Assembly: GCF_014648475.1 (NCBI RefSeq)
Contig: NZ_BMRE01000006.1
Coordinates: 62,001-126,000, forward strand
Reading direction: 5' to 3'
DNA from: Lentzea flava
GTDB lineage: Bacteria > Actinomycetota > Actinomycetes > Mycobacteriales > Pseudonocardiaceae
Length of the DNA stretch: 64,000 nucleotides
Under the pieces are notes generated by a model. That model was not told the origin of the DNA. It made no database searches and was given only the letters and a program-made list of their open reading frames with translations. The translations under genes were made by a program, and so were the position numbers. This document shows, piece by piece, positions 8,440 through 16,426 of this stretch; position 1 is the first letter of the stretch, and the number at the start of each line of letters is the position of its first letter.

Positions 8440-10611
8440 TTAAGTTGCCGATGGACGGAAACCCCGTAGTCGCAAGCTGTTGGTAACAACGAACACGCTG
8501 CTGAAGGCCATCGCGGCCCCCGCGATCATGGGGTTCAGCAGCCCCAGCGCCGCGAGTGGAAGTCCAGCGACGTTGTAGGCGAACGCCCAGAACAGATTCC
8601 CCTTGATCGTGCCCAATGTCTTGCGGGACAACCGAATCGCATCCACCGCCACGCGCAGGTCGCCGCGCACGAGCGTCAGGTCGCTCGCCTCGATCGCGAC
8701 GTCGGTGCCGGTTCCCATGGCCAGCCCCAGATCCGCGGCCGCGAGGGCCGGGGCGTCGTTCACGCCGTCGCCGACCATGGCCACAACTCGGCCCTGTGCC
8801 TGGAGATTCCGGACCGCTTCGACTTTGCCGGCCGGCAGGACGCCGGCGATGACCTCGTCGATGCCGACCTCCGCCGCCACGGCGGCGGCGACCTCGGCGT
8901 TGTCGCCGGTCAGCAGCACCGGGTGCAGGCCCAGTTCCCGCAACGAGCGAATCGCTTGTGTCGACGTGGGTTTCACGACATCCGAAACGATGATGAGACC
9001 GACAACCTTGTCATCAAAGGAAACTGCCACGACGGTGCCTTGTGCAACCGCGGCCTCGGTCAATTCCATCGGCGGTGAAACGTTCCGCAACCGTCCGACA
9101 ACAACGCGTCGACCATCGACCACACCGCTAACGCCCACGCCGTCGGTGGAAACGAAGTCCGTCACCGGAAGAAGTTCCGGAACTTCACGGACGATCGCCG
9201 CCGCGATCGGGTGTTCGGACGCGTTCTCGACGGCCGCCGCGAACCGCAGCACCTCGTCGCGCGACACGCCGTCCGCGGGGATCACGTCGGTCAGGGTCAG
9301 CCGGCCGGTGGTGACGGTGCCGGTCTTGTCCAGCACCACGGTGTCCACGCGCCGTGTCGACTCCAGCACCTCGGGGCCCTTCACCAGGATCCCGAGCTGA
9401 GCGCCGCGCCCGGTGCCCACGAGCAACGCGGTCGGCGTCGCGAGACCCAGCGCGCACGGACACGCGATCACGAGCACGGCCACGGCGGTCGTCACCGCGA
9501 ACTCGAGCGGGCGGCCGGCGAGCAGCCACGCGCCGAAGGCCACCACTGCGATCGCGACGACGACCGGGACGAAGACGGACGACACCCGGTCAGCCAGCCG
9601 TTGCACCTCGGCCTTGCCCGCCTGGGCCTGCTCGACGAGCCGTGCCATCCGGGCGAGCTGGGTGTCCGCGCCGACGGACGTCGCCGTGACGATCAGGCGG
9701 CCGCCAGCGTTGACCGTGCCGCCGACGACCGCGTTGCCCGGACCGACCTCGACCGGAACGGATTCACCCGTGACCATCGAGCGGTCCACGGCCGAGTTGC
9801 CCTCGACCACTAGGCCGTCCGTGGCGATGCGCTCACCCGGACGGACCAGGAACTGGTCGCCGACCCGGAGCTGGGCCACCGGGACCCGCGACTCGGCACC
9901 GTCCCGCAGCACCGACACGTCCTTGGCGCCCAGCGCGAGCAACGACCGCAGGGCGGCACCCGCGCTGCGCTTGGACCGGGCCTCGAGCCAGCGTCCGAGC
10001 AGCAGGAACACGGTCACGCCGACCGCGACCTCCAGGTAGATGTCACCGGAGCCCGCCGGCCGCGGCAGGAGGCTGAACTCGTGCCGCATGCCGATCGTTC
10101 CGGCGTCACCGAACACCAGCGCGTAGAGCGACCACAGGTACGAGACCGTGACGCCCATCGACACGAGGGTGTCCATCGTGCTGGCGCCGTGCCGTGCGTT
10201 GATGGCGGCCGCACGGTGGAACGGCCAGCCACAGACCCACACGACCACGCTGGCGAGCGCCAGCGACACCCACTGCCAGGTGGGGAACTGCCACGCCGGG
10301 ACCATCGAGAACGCGATCACCGGCACGCCGAGCGCCGCGGCCAGGACGAACCTCAGGCCCAGGTCACCGGAGTCGTCGGTGACCTCGGGTGTGGGCTCCT
10401 CCGCGTCGTAGCCCGCAGCGCGCACGGTCGACACCAGGTCGTCCACGCGCAGGTTGTCCGGGAACTGGACGCTGGCCTTCTCGGTCGCGTAGTTCACCGT
10501 GGCGGAGACGCCGTCGAGCTTGTTCAGCTTGCGTTCGATGCGCCTCGCACAGGAGGCGCACGTCATGCCGCTGATGCTGAGCTCGACGTGGCGGGGCTCG
10601 GTGGTGGTCAT
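8440..10611 (-). CDS. copA: Copper-translocating P1B-type ATPase
   Basis: 723 residues. One N-terminal heavy-metal domain carries [10 protein letters not shown] (Cys18 and Cys21). Membrane helices then surround the CPC ion motif ([16 protein letters not shown]). The phosphorylation site DKTGT, the [10 protein letters not shown] nucleotide-binding motif and the [10 protein letters not shown] hinge are all present. The enzyme exports Cu(I) across the plasma membrane using ATP. Its ATG shares one base with the copZ stop (ATGA), so translation is coupled to the chaperone gene. The longer upstream reading frame is the out-of-frame copZ region and is not part of the protein. Expression is probably copper-induced through the CsoR-like site upstream of copZ. 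Confidence 0.93.
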   Translation of the reverse strand: MTTTEPRHVELSISGMTCASCARRIERKLNKLDGVSATVNYATEKASVQFPDNLRVDDLVSTVRAAGYDAEEPTPEVTDDSGDLGLRFVLAAALGVPVIAFSMVPAWQFPTWQWVSLALASVVVWVCGWPFHRAAAINARHGASTMDTLVSMGVTVSYLWSLYALVFGDAGTIGMRHEFSLLPRPAGSGDIYLEVAVGVTVFLLLGRWLEARSKRSAGAALRSLLALGAKDVSVLRDGAESRVPVAQLRVGDQFLVRPGERIATDGLVVEGNSAVDRSMVTGESVPVEVGPGNAVVGGTVNAGGRLIVTATSVGADTQLARMARLVEQAQAGKAEVQRLADRVSSVFVPVVVAIAVVAFGAWLLAGRPLEFAVTTAVAVLVIACPCALGLATPTALLVGTGRGAQLGILVKGPEVLESTRRVDTVVLDKTGTVTTGRLTLTDVIPADGVSRDEVLRFAAAVENASEHPIAAAIVREVPELLPVTDFVSTDGVGVSGVVDGRRVVVGRLRNVSPPMELTEAAVAQGTVVAVSFDDKVVGLIIVSDVVKPTSTQAIRSLRELGLHPVLLTGDNAEVAAAVAAEVGIDEVIAGVLPAGKVEAVRNLQAQGRVVAMVGDGVNDAPALAAADLGLAMGTGTDVAIEASDLTLVRGDLRVAVDAIRLSRKTLGTIKGNLFWAFAYNVAGLPLAALGLLNPMIAGAAMAFSSVFVVTNSLRLRGFRPSAT

Positions 10612-10817
10612 CAGGCGACCTGGTACCCGGCCTCGGTGACGGCGGCGACGACCTCGGCCCGGTCGAGCTCGCGGTCGCTGGTGACGGTCACCGCGCCGGT
10701 CTCCAGGACGACGTCGACGCCCGTGACGCCGTCGACCTCGCCGAGTTCCTCCTTGACGGAGCTGACGCAGTGGCCGCAGGTCATGCCGGTGACGGTGTAG
10801 GTGGCGGTGACGGACAT
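10611..10817 (-). CDS. copZ: Copper chaperone / heavy-metal-associated domain protein
   Basis: 68 residues, a single HMA (ferredoxin-like) domain. The metal site is [11 protein letters not shown], Cys14 and Cys17 with an intervening His. It would carry Cu(I) in the cytoplasm and hand it to the HMA domain of the downstream ATPase. AAAGGGA precedes the ATG. It is the first gene of a two-gene operon whose promoter region contains a CsoR-like palindrome 34 bases upstream of the start. Confidence 0.92.
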   Translation of the reverse strand: MSVTATYTVTGMTCGHCVSSVKEELGEVDGVTGVDVVLETGAVTVTSDRELDRAEVVAAVTEAGYQVA

Positions 10818-10850
10818 CGGGGTCCCTTTCTCTCAAGCGGGACGCCGATC

Positions 10851-10867
10851 ATACCCCCCTGGGGTAA
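10851..10867 (-). promoter_or_regulatory. CsoR-like copper operator
   Basis: ATACCCCCCTGGGGTAA is a G/C-tract pseudo-palindrome matching the known actinobacterial CsoR recognition style (ATACCCCC.GGGGTAT). It lies between copZ and the gene at 10873. Copper-bound CsoR would release it and induce copZ-copA. No csoR gene lies in this window. Confidence 0.75.
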
Positions 10868-10872
10868 ACCGT

Positions 10873-11133
10873 CTACTGAGGACCGTCAGGTTTCGGCTGG
10901 TCCAGGTTCTGGATGTCCTTCTCGATCTTGTTGACCAGGTCGTCGAGGCCCGCGAGCATCTTGTCGAGCTCGGCCATCCTGGCGCCGAACGCCGACTCGA
11001 TGTCGGCGTCGATGGTCTCCAGGTTGATGCCGCTGATGGCCTTCAGGATCTCCTGCGGGTCGACCGGGGGCGGTATCTGCTCCGCGTTTTGGCCCTCTGC
11101 ATCGGGGGAAGGCTCCGGCGTGGGATCAGTCAT
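10873..11133 (-). CDS. Small acidic coiled-coil hypothetical protein
   Basis: 86 residues from the ATG at 11133, chosen over an ATG ten codons upstream because AGGGAAG precedes it and the family-like part begins at MTDPTPEPSPD. The first 35 residues are Pro/Glu-rich and probably disordered. Residues 38-80 form an amphipathic heptad-like helix (ILKAISGINLETIDADI, then MAELDKMLAGLDDLVNKIEKDI). There is no membrane segment. Function unknown. It lies directly upstream of the copper operon on the same strand, but the operator in between suggests separate control. Confidence 0.55.
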   Translation of the reverse strand: MTDPTPEPSPDAEGQNAEQIPPPVDPQEILKAISGINLETIDADIESAFGARMAELDKMLAGLDDLVNKIEKDIQNLDQPKPDGPQ

Positions 11134-11287
11134 CGGTCCATCTTCCCTTGGCGAGATCCCCACGAGACAAGCACCGCACCTGTACGGAAAGTAACGCTGG
11201 GTGGCGGTGGAATCACTCTGCGGGGGGCTGCGGCCGTTGTCCCAGGTCGCTTAGCCTCGCGCCAACCTCAAGTCGGGGAGGGCACTC

Positions 11288-11533
11288 ATGAGCGGGTCGC
11301 TGGAAGTACGGAAGTTCCTGTTCACACAGGACGACGGCATGTCACGACAGGGCGGGCCGAACGTGCCGGCCCAGCGCAGCGGGGAACCCTCGCGGATCTC
11401 CGACGAACAGGTCCACCGGGCCAGGCTCGCCGTCGCACGGAGCGCCCTGGGCACCGAGGACTGCAGGATGCTGCTCGACATGCTGGGCCTGTCACCGGGC
11501 GAGGACGGCGGTACTCCTCCAGTGCAGCGGTGA
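11288..11533 (+). CDS. Small hypothetical protein
   Basis: 81 residues with no signal peptide. The centre (RISDEQVHRARLAVARSALGTEDCRMLLDMLGL) looks like two consecutive helices with one conserved-looking Cys; both ends are polar and flexible. Such short helical proteins are often conserved in actinomycetes, but I do not recognise this one. The ATG follows GGGAGGGCACTC, a good Shine-Dalgarno. A large hairpin follows the stop, so it is probably its own transcript. Confidence 0.5.
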   Translation: MSGSLEVRKFLFTQDDGMSRQGGPNVPAQRSGEPSRISDEQVHRARLAVARSALGTEDCRMLLDMLGLSPGEDGGTPPVQR

Positions 11534-11549
11534 CGTGATGCGAATGCGG

Positions 11550-11608
11550 ATGCGGCCCTGACTTCAGACGCGCACCCCCCGGAGCGCGTCTGCAGGACAG
11601 GGCCGCAT
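11550..11608 (+). terminator. Nested hairpin after the 81-residue gene
   Basis: Outer arms ATGCGGCCCTG and CAGGGCCGCAT enclose inner arms CAGACGCGC and GCGCGTCTG. Both pairings are exact. There is no U tract, which is usual for terminators in high-GC actinomycetes. Confidence 0.65.
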
Positions 11609-11659
11609 CTCGAAACATACCCACGGGTCTCTTTAGCGGCAACGGCTAACCTTGACCTC

Positions 11660-12298
11660 ATGCCCCGCCAGGATCGGGCGTATGCGACACGAGAGGCGAT
11701 ACTCCACGCCGCGGCGGAGGAGTTCGACCGGCTCGGCTACGAACGCACGTCGCTCACCGCCGTGCTCGCCCGTGCCGGTCTGACCAAGGGCGCCTTCTAC
11801 TTCCACTTCGCTTCCAAGGAAGCGGTCGCCGGTGCGTTGATCGAGCACCAGAGCGAGGTGTGGGCTCAGGTGCGTGAGACGTGGCAGGCCCGCGGGATCG
11901 ACCCGTTGAGCGCACTGCACGGCATGTTCGCCGAATCCGCGGACCGGATGGCCGCCGATGTCGTGCTGCGCGCGGGCGTCCGGCTCGCCGCCGAACGCGA
12001 GATCGGCTATCCGGGAGTGCCCTCCACGCACATCATGTGGGAGAAGCTGATCGCGGGCTACGTCGCGGAGGCGGGCGAGCGGGGCGACCTGCGTCCCGGC
12101 GTCGACCCGGACGCGGTGGCGCGGACGCTGTGCGGGGCCGCCCTCGGTGCCCGGCTGATCTCCTCGGCGACGACGGCGTGCGCCGACTTCCCGTCCCGCA
12201 TCCGCGAAGTTCTCGGACACGTGCTGCCGTGCGTCGCGTCTTCCTCGTGGAAGTTGTCTGGATCACAAAACACCGCTGACGAGGCTTCAGGGGCGTGA
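11660..12298 (+). CDS. TetR-family regulator, gamma-butyrolactone-receptor (ScbR/ArpA) like
   Basis: 212 residues. The N-terminal helix-turn-helix YATREAILHAAAEEFDRLGY...LARAGLTKGAFYFHFASKEAVA has the TKGAxYFHFxSKE signature of ScbR/ArpA-type autoregulator receptors. The C-terminal ligand-binding domain covers about residues 70-195. Receptors of this group repress antibiotic or morphogenesis genes until a gamma-butyrolactone binds. No afsA-type butyrolactone synthase or biosynthetic cluster is in the window, so it may be an orphan or pseudo-receptor. The last 20 residues are polar and probably disordered. It starts 51 bases after the hairpin ending at 11608. Confidence 0.75.
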   Translation: MPRQDRAYATREAILHAAAEEFDRLGYERTSLTAVLARAGLTKGAFYFHFASKEAVAGALIEHQSEVWAQVRETWQARGIDPLSALHGMFAESADRMAADVVLRAGVRLAAEREIGYPGVPSTHIMWEKLIAGYVAEAGERGDLRPGVDPDAVARTLCGAALGARLISSATTACADFPSRIREVLGHVLPCVASSSWKLSGSQNTADEASGA

Positions 12299-12428
12299 GC
12301 AGGCGTTTATTGATCTGGACCTTCTCGGCCCGGAGGCGGTTTCGGCAGGTCAGGGCATAAGTGGGACCCCCGTTTTGGAGGTGCGTGGACCCATGCCATA
12401 TGCTTACGATGCTTCCAGCGACCAGCTA

Positions 12429-12501
12429 GTCCCCATCGTCTAGCGGCCTAGGACCCCGCCCTTTCAAGGCGGTAGCGCGGGTTCGAATCCCGTTGGGGGC
12501 A
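12429..12501 (+). tRNA. tRNA-Glu (TTC)
   Basis: A 73-base cloverleaf. The acceptor GTCCCCA pairs with TGGGGGC, allowing one G-T pair. The anticodon stem CCGCC/GGCGG presents loop CTTTCAA with anticodon TTC, and the T-loop GGTTCGAATCC is intact. CCA is not encoded. It is the first of three adjacent tRNAs probably co-transcribed. Confidence 0.95.
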
Positions 12502-12543
12502 CGCAGTAAAGTAAGTGCGGTAAGGTAAGATCTGCAAGAGCAA

Positions 12544-12617
12544 GGCCCAGTGGCGCAGTTGGTTAGCGCGTCGCCCTGTCACGGCGAAGGTCGCGGGTTC
12601 GAGTCCCGTCTGGGTCG
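12544..12617 (+). tRNA. tRNA-Asp (GTC)
   Basis: A 74-base cloverleaf. The acceptor GGCCCAG pairs with CTGGGTC. The anticodon stem TCGCC/GGCGA shows CTGTCAC with anticodon GTC, and the T-loop is GGTTCGAGTCC. Discriminator G73, as expected for tRNA-Asp. Confidence 0.95.
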
Positions 12618-12633
12618 CTTCTCTTTTGTTCAT

Positions 12634-12707
12634 GGCCAGGTAGCTCAGTTGGTACGAGCGACCGCCTGAAAAGCGGTAGGTCGGCGGTTCGACCCCGCCC
12701 CTGGCCA
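12634..12707 (+). tRNA. tRNA-Phe (GAA)
   Basis: A 74-base cloverleaf. The acceptor GGCCAGG pairs with CCTGGCC. The anticodon stem ACCGC/GCGGT presents CTGAAAA with anticodon GAA, and the T-loop is GGTTCGACCCC. It lies 16 bases after tRNA-Asp. Confidence 0.95.
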
Positions 12708-12716
12708 TCCTTCTTC

Positions 12717-12752
12717 GAAAGAAGCCCCGCAGAGTGCTGCGGGGCTTCTTTC
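12717..12752 (+). terminator. Terminator of the tRNA cluster
   Basis: A 15-bp perfect stem (GAAAGAAGCCCCGCA and its complement) with a six-base loop. The 3' arm ends in CTTCTTTC, giving a U-rich tail. It starts nine bases after tRNA-Phe. Confidence 0.9.
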
Positions 12753-12779
12753 GTCATGTGGTCAAGTCATGTCGCCAAG

Positions 12780-13484
12780 TCAGGTGCACAGCCTGACGAT
12801 CGCTTGATCGTCGTGCGTTTTGAAGCGCGGCCAACGCTTGTGCTCCGAATCACCGCGTTCGGCTTCGCGGATTCGGTCCAGCGCTTCGCCCAGCGGAATT
12901 CGGGCGAGCTCTTCCCACGTGAAGAGTCCGTACTCGGACACTCCACATGAGACGCCGTCTGTGGCGACGATCACCTTCTCGATCTCCGCTCGCGGCCAGC
13001 TCGCGGTCAGGGCCTGGTGTGCCGCAACGGGTTCGGCCTCGGCGACCCAGTAACCGCCCGGCTTGTTCTTCCACCGGAGGATGTCCGGGTCCGGCCGGAG
13101 ATCTTCGAGCCGCGTGTCTTCGAGCACGTGGGTCGTCCGTCCAAACGCGACCACCGGGGTGTCGCACAGGACAAGCGCGTCGATCGTGTCCTCGGTCCAC
13201 CGCACGATCGCGGCGGTCGAGGACGGGGAGTCGCCGGGCACGAGGTCGTGGCGGGCGACGAGGGTGGTGATCGCCTGGGCCAGCAGGTCTGCGAGCGGAT
13301 CCGTGTCGTTGATCAGCCGGGCGAGTTCGTCGGCGAGCTGTGTGGCGTACCAGCCGCCGTTGCGGTCCGGTGGCCTGGTTCGCGAGGTGACGCCGTCGAG
13401 CACCACGACGGCGTTCGGCAGCACGCGGATCCGATCCTCCGTGACTCGGCCCGGAGCCCCCTGCTCAGCGGTCTCGATCTTCAC
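12780..13484 (-). CDS. PP2C-like Ser/Thr phosphatase domain protein
   Basis: 234 residues from a GTG at 13484, chosen because GGTGGGA precedes it and the conserved part starts at MKIETAEQG. The fold elements are AVVVLDGVTSRTRP (metal-binding Asp in the first motif, normally DGMGG), SPSSTAAIVRW, VIVATDGVSCGV (the DG metal motif) and KTHDDQAIVRL (the terminal DDxT-like motif, here DDQA). So it is a divergent but metal-site-retaining PP2C/PPM homologue, cytoplasmic. It is divergent from an HTH plus Clp N-domain gene pair, with two palindromes between them, which suggests joint control. Confidence 0.7.
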   Translation of the reverse strand: MKIETAEQGAPGRVTEDRIRVLPNAVVVLDGVTSRTRPPDRNGGWYATQLADELARLINDTDPLADLLAQAITTLVARHDLVPGDSPSSTAAIVRWTEDTIDALVLCDTPVVAFGRTTHVLEDTRLEDLRPDPDILRWKNKPGGYWVAEAEPVAAHQALTASWPRAEIEKVIVATDGVSCGVSEYGLFTWEELARIPLGEALDRIREAERGDSEHKRWPRFKTHDDQAIVRLCT

Positions 13485-13499
13485 GGTCCCACCGTACGT

Positions 13500-13542
13500 G
13501 TCAACTTGGGTTGACGAGTCCTGTTTGTCAACGTACGTTGAC
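13500..13542. promoter_or_regulatory. Twin palindromic operators between the PP2C and HTH genes
   Basis: Site 1 (13500-13515) is GTCAACTTGGGTTGAC, six-base arms around TTGG. Site 2 (13527-13542) is GTCAACGTACGTTGAC, a perfect 16-base palindrome. Their starts are 27 bases apart and site 2 ends three bases before the HTH start codon. The shared half-site GTCAAC implies one dimeric regulator, most simply the adjacent HTH protein. Confidence 0.75.
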
Positions 13543-13545
13543 AGC

Positions 13546-13755
13546 ATGACTGAAGCGACGGATCTCGCCACGGCGGCTGGAGACCGCGACCCGAAGGTCG
13601 GGTTGCGGGCCGTCAGCGCACTGAGGCGACTTTTGGAACACCTGGAGGCGGCCCAGGTCCGCAGCGCGCGGGCCCAGGGCTGGTCGTGGCAGGACATCGC
13701 GGCGGAGCTCGGGGTCTCCCGCCAGGCGGTGCACAAGAAGCACGGGGGTCGATGA
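13546..13755 (+). CDS. Small helix-turn-helix protein, partner of the Clp N-domain gene
   Basis: 69 residues. The N-terminal helix (VGLRAVSALRRLLEHLEAAQVRSARAQG) is followed by a compact HTH, WSWQDIAAELGVSRQAVHKKHG, with the SRQAVHKK recognition helix. The start lies three bases after a 16-base palindrome, so it probably represses itself. Its stop overlaps the next start (ATGATGA), coupling translation to the Clp N-domain protein. This HTH/Clp-N pairing recurs in actinomycetes; the biological role is not established to my knowledge. Confidence 0.8.
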   Translation: MTEATDLATAAGDRDPKVGLRAVSALRRLLEHLEAAQVRSARAQGWSWQDIAAELGVSRQAVHKKHGGR

Positions 13756-14279
13756 TGATCGCGGAACGGTTCACCAAAGAGGCTCGCGAGGCCGTGAAGG
13801 CCGCGGTGCGGAGCGCGGAGGAGGAGCACGCCGGCGAGGTGGGCGTGGAGCACCTGTTGCTGGCGTTGCTCGACGCGCCGGTGCTCGACGGCTTCGACCT
13901 GCCGCGCGAGGAGCTGGAGAAGTCCTTCCGCGACTACCGGCGCAAGGGCGGGCTGACCAAGGCCGACGCGGAAGCGTTGCGGGGCTTGGGAATCGACGTC
14001 GACCAGGTGATCGACTCGGTGGAGCAGTCGCTCGGGTCCGGTGTGCTGCGGCCGGGACCGCGCCGGCGGTGGTTCGGCATGCCGCTGGAACCCGCGTTCA
14101 AGAAGGCGCTGGAGAACTCGCTGCGCGAGGCCCGCGACCTCGGCCACAACTACCTCGGCAACGAGCACATCGTGCTGGCTCTGTTGCAGGGCAAGGGAAT
14201 CGTGGCCGAGGTGCTGACCGAACGCGGTGTCACCTACGCCGAGATCAGGAAGCGGGTTGCGAGCGCTCGCGCCAGGTGA
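13752..14279 (+). CDS. Stand-alone Clp N-terminal (double Clp_N) domain protein
   Basis: 175 residues. It holds two Clp_N repeats: FTKEAREAVKAAVRSAEEE...VGVEHLLLALLD at about residues 6-40, and EPAFKKALENSLREARDLGHNYLGNEHIVLALLQGKG at about 112-152. There is no AAA ATPase module, so it cannot unfold proteins alone. In ClpC these repeats dock adaptors and substrates, so a free copy could act as an adaptor, decoy or sensor for the ClpCP protease. The HTH partner upstream suggests that regulator stability may be the target (inference). The 3' end overlaps the convergent membrane-protein gene by 35 bases. Confidence 0.8.
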   Translation: MMIAERFTKEAREAVKAAVRSAEEEHAGEVGVEHLLLALLDAPVLDGFDLPREELEKSFRDYRRKGGLTKADAEALRGLGIDVDQVIDSVEQSLGSGVLRPGPRRRWFGMPLEPAFKKALENSLREARDLGHNYLGNEHIVLALLQGKGIVAEVLTERGVTYAEIRKRVASARAR

Positions 14280-14883
14280 GCCCCGGCAGGAACAGCTGGG
14301 AGAGCGGGCCGATGCTGACGGCGTAGAGGATCGTGCCGATGCCGACGGTGCCGCCGAGCAACCAGCCGGTGCCGAGCACGACGAGCTCGACGACGGTGCG
14401 GGTGAGGCGCAGGGAAACGCCCGTGCGGCGGCAGAATCCGGTCACCATGCCGTCGCGCGGGCCAGGCCCGAGGCGGGACCCGACGTACGCGGCGAACGCG
14501 ACGGCGTTCAGCACGATGCCCAGTGCGAGCAGCACGATCCTGGGCAGAAGTTCCTGCGGCGCCGGGACGAGCGAGAGCGTCACGTCGACGCTGATCGCGA
14601 TCACCACCACGTTGGCGACGGTGCCGACGCCGGGCTTCTGCTTCAACGGGATCCACGCGAGCAGCACCAGCACGCCGGTGATCGCGGTGATCAGGCCGAA
14701 GCTCAGGCCGGTGCGTCTGGCGAGGCCCTCGTGGAGCACGTCCCAGGGATCGAGGCCGAGCGTCGAGCGGATGTGCAGTCCCATGCTCGCGCCGTAGAGC
14801 CACAGACCTGCGAAGAGCTGGGAGAGGCGACGGATGGGCGCGATCCTCACGGGGACCTGGTGGAGTGCGGTCAATGTGGCCAT
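14245..14883 (-). CDS. YczE/YitT-like multi-spanning membrane protein
   Basis: 212 residues with about five hydrophobic segments. The sequence LGLDPWDVLHEGLARRTGLSFGLIT and the later PGPRDGMVTGFCRRTG are the internal repeats with the charged G-P-x-D/W-D motif seen in YczE/YyaS/YitT proteins. Transport of a small metabolite is suspected for the family but not proven. It is divergent from a MocR-type regulator, the arrangement of YczR/YczE pairs known in other bacteria, so its expression is probably governed by the shared intergenic operator. Confidence 0.75.
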   Translation of the reverse strand: MATLTALHQVPVRIAPIRRLSQLFAGLWLYGASMGLHIRSTLGLDPWDVLHEGLARRTGLSFGLITAITGVLVLLAWIPLKQKPGVGTVANVVVIAISVDVTLSLVPAPQELLPRIVLLALGIVLNAVAFAAYVGSRLGPGPRDGMVTGFCRRTGVSLRLTRTVVELVVLGTGWLLGGTVGIGTILYAVSIGPLSQLFLPGLTWRERSQPAS

Positions 14884-14902
14884 GTGGCCATACTGGGTGG
14901 TG

Positions 14903-14943
14903 ATTGGCCTGGCAATCTATAGCCAATTCAAGATAATTGGCCT
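14903..14943. promoter_or_regulatory. MocR (YczR-type) operator region
   Basis: The octamer ATTGGCCT occurs twice in direct repeat (14903-14910 and 14936-14943), 33 bases apart, about three helical turns. An inverted GCCAATT (14922-14928) pairs with AATTGGC (14935-14941). MocR dimers are known to bind spaced direct repeats. GATAAT at 14932-14937, seven bases before the regulator ATG, could be the -10 of a leaderless transcript. Confidence 0.65.
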
Positions 14944-14944
14944 C

Positions 14945-16381
14945 ATGCTCCCGCCAGGTGGACGTATATCCGGAACTCGGCTGGCCCGGCTGCTCGGGTC
15001 GTGGCGCCGGGGTGGTGCGCGGCAGGGGTCGGCTGATCTCGCGGCCGCGCTGAAGCTGATGGTCGCGGACGGCAGGCTGCCCGTCGGCACCCGGCTGCCG
15101 TCCGAGCGCGAGCTCACCGACGCGTTGCCGGTGAGCAGGACGACGATCACCGCTGCCCTCGACCAGCTGCGTGCCGAGGGGGTGGTGGAGTCGCGGCGCG
15201 GGTCGGGGTCGTGGATCAACGGACCGGTCGGCGGCGGTGGTGGCATCACCGGTTTCGACGACACGTTGATCGACCTGTCCAGGGCCGCGCCGCCCGCGCT
15301 GCCCTCGGTGCGGGCGGCGATGGACGTCGCTCTCGCCCAGATGCCGGAGCACCTGGCGTCGCACGGGTACGACGAGCGGGGGCTGCTGGTGCTGCGGCAA
15401 CGGATCGCGGACCGGTACACGGCGCGCGGGCTGCCGACGTCTCCCGACCAGATCGTGGTGACGTCGGGCGCGCAGCACGCGTGGGCGTTGGTGCTGCGGC
15501 TGTTCGTCGGACCCGGTGATCGAGTCCTCGTGGAGCAACCGAGCTATCCCAACGCGCTGGAGGCGGTGCGGGCGTCGTTCGGGATTCCCGTGCCGGTGCC
15601 GATGCTGAACGACGGCTGGGACGTGGACGGGTACGAGGCCGCTGTGCGGCAGGCAGGCCCCCGGTTGGCCTATCTGATCCCGGACTTCCAGAACCCGACG
15701 GGTCTGTTGATGTCGCCGACGCAACGGGAAGCGCTTTCCGCCGTGCTCCGCAGAGCGCGCACGCCCGCGGTCGTCGACGAGACGCTGGTGGAGCTCGGGC
15801 TGGACGTTCCCGTGATGCCGTTGCCGATGGCCGCGTTCGGCGGGGATTCTGTGGTGACGCTGGGATCCGCGAGCAAGTCGCACTGGGGTGGACTGCGGAT
15901 CGGGTGGATCAGGGCGTCCGCGGAGATCGTGCACCGGTTGCTGTCCACGCGAGCGGCGATCGACCTCGGCACGCCGGTGTTCGAGCAGCTGGTGCTCGCC
16001 TCGTTGCTGGAGGACCCGGAAACCGTTCTGGCGCAACGACGTGCGGAGGCTCTGGAGCAGCGCGACGTGACGGTCGCGGCGCTGCGCGCTCACTGTCCAC
16101 AGTGGAGCTTCACCGTGCCTTCCGGCGGGCTCGGCGTGTGGTGCACGCTCGACGGACCGGTGAGCACGCGGATCGCCGTCGTGGCGCAGAACCACGGCCT
16201 GCGGCTCGTGCCGGGTCCTCGGTTCGCGGTGCACGGCGGCTGCGAGCAGATGCTCCGAGTGCCGTACACGCAGTCGCCCGAAGTGCTGCGCGAAGCGATC
16301 GGCCGTTTGGGTGTGGTAGCTGCATCCGTTGCAGGAACAGGGTTTCCGGCGGATGCCGACGTCTCGGTACCGGTCGCGTGA
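14945..16381 (+). CDS. MocR/YczR-type GntR-aminotransferase fusion regulator
   Basis: About 478 residues. A winged-helix GntR domain spans roughly residues 25-95 (DLAAALKLMVADGRLPVGTRLPSERELTDALPVSRTTI). A linker follows, then a fold-type I aminotransferase domain (about 125-470) containing DETLVELGL and the PLP lysine in GSASKSHWGGLRIGW. These proteins sense PLP or a PLP adduct and regulate neighbouring genes. It is divergent from the YczE-like membrane protein, which is probably its target, and no pyridoxine synthase gene is nearby, arguing against PdxR. No Shine-Dalgarno precedes the ATG, consistent with leaderless expression. Confidence 0.85.
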   Translation: MLPPGGRISGTRLARLLGSWRRGGARQGSADLAAALKLMVADGRLPVGTRLPSERELTDALPVSRTTITAALDQLRAEGVVESRRGSGSWINGPVGGGGGITGFDDTLIDLSRAAPPALPSVRAAMDVALAQMPEHLASHGYDERGLLVLRQRIADRYTARGLPTSPDQIVVTSGAQHAWALVLRLFVGPGDRVLVEQPSYPNALEAVRASFGIPVPVPMLNDGWDVDGYEAAVRQAGPRLAYLIPDFQNPTGLLMSPTQREALSAVLRRARTPAVVDETLVELGLDVPVMPLPMAAFGGDSVVTLGSASKSHWGGLRIGWIRASAEIVHRLLSTRAAIDLGTPVFEQLVLASLLEDPETVLAQRRAEALEQRDVTVAALRAHCPQWSFTVPSGGLGVWCTLDGPVSTRIAVVAQNHGLRLVPGPRFAVHGGCEQMLRVPYTQSPEVLREAIGRLGVVAASVAGTGFPADADVSVPVA

Positions 16382-16385
16382 GACA

Positions 16386-16426
16386 CGCCGGCCCGGTCTC
16401 CCGCAGCGGTGGAGACCGGGCCGGCG
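16386..16426 (+). terminator. Strong terminator after the MocR gene
   Basis: A 16-bp perfect stem (CGCCGGCCCGGTCTCC and its complement) with a nine-base loop, five bases after the stop. Confidence 0.85.

Noticed and set aside
12429..12707. tRNA cluster as an integration site
   Set aside because: No integrase gene and no repeated tRNA 3' end downstream in the window.
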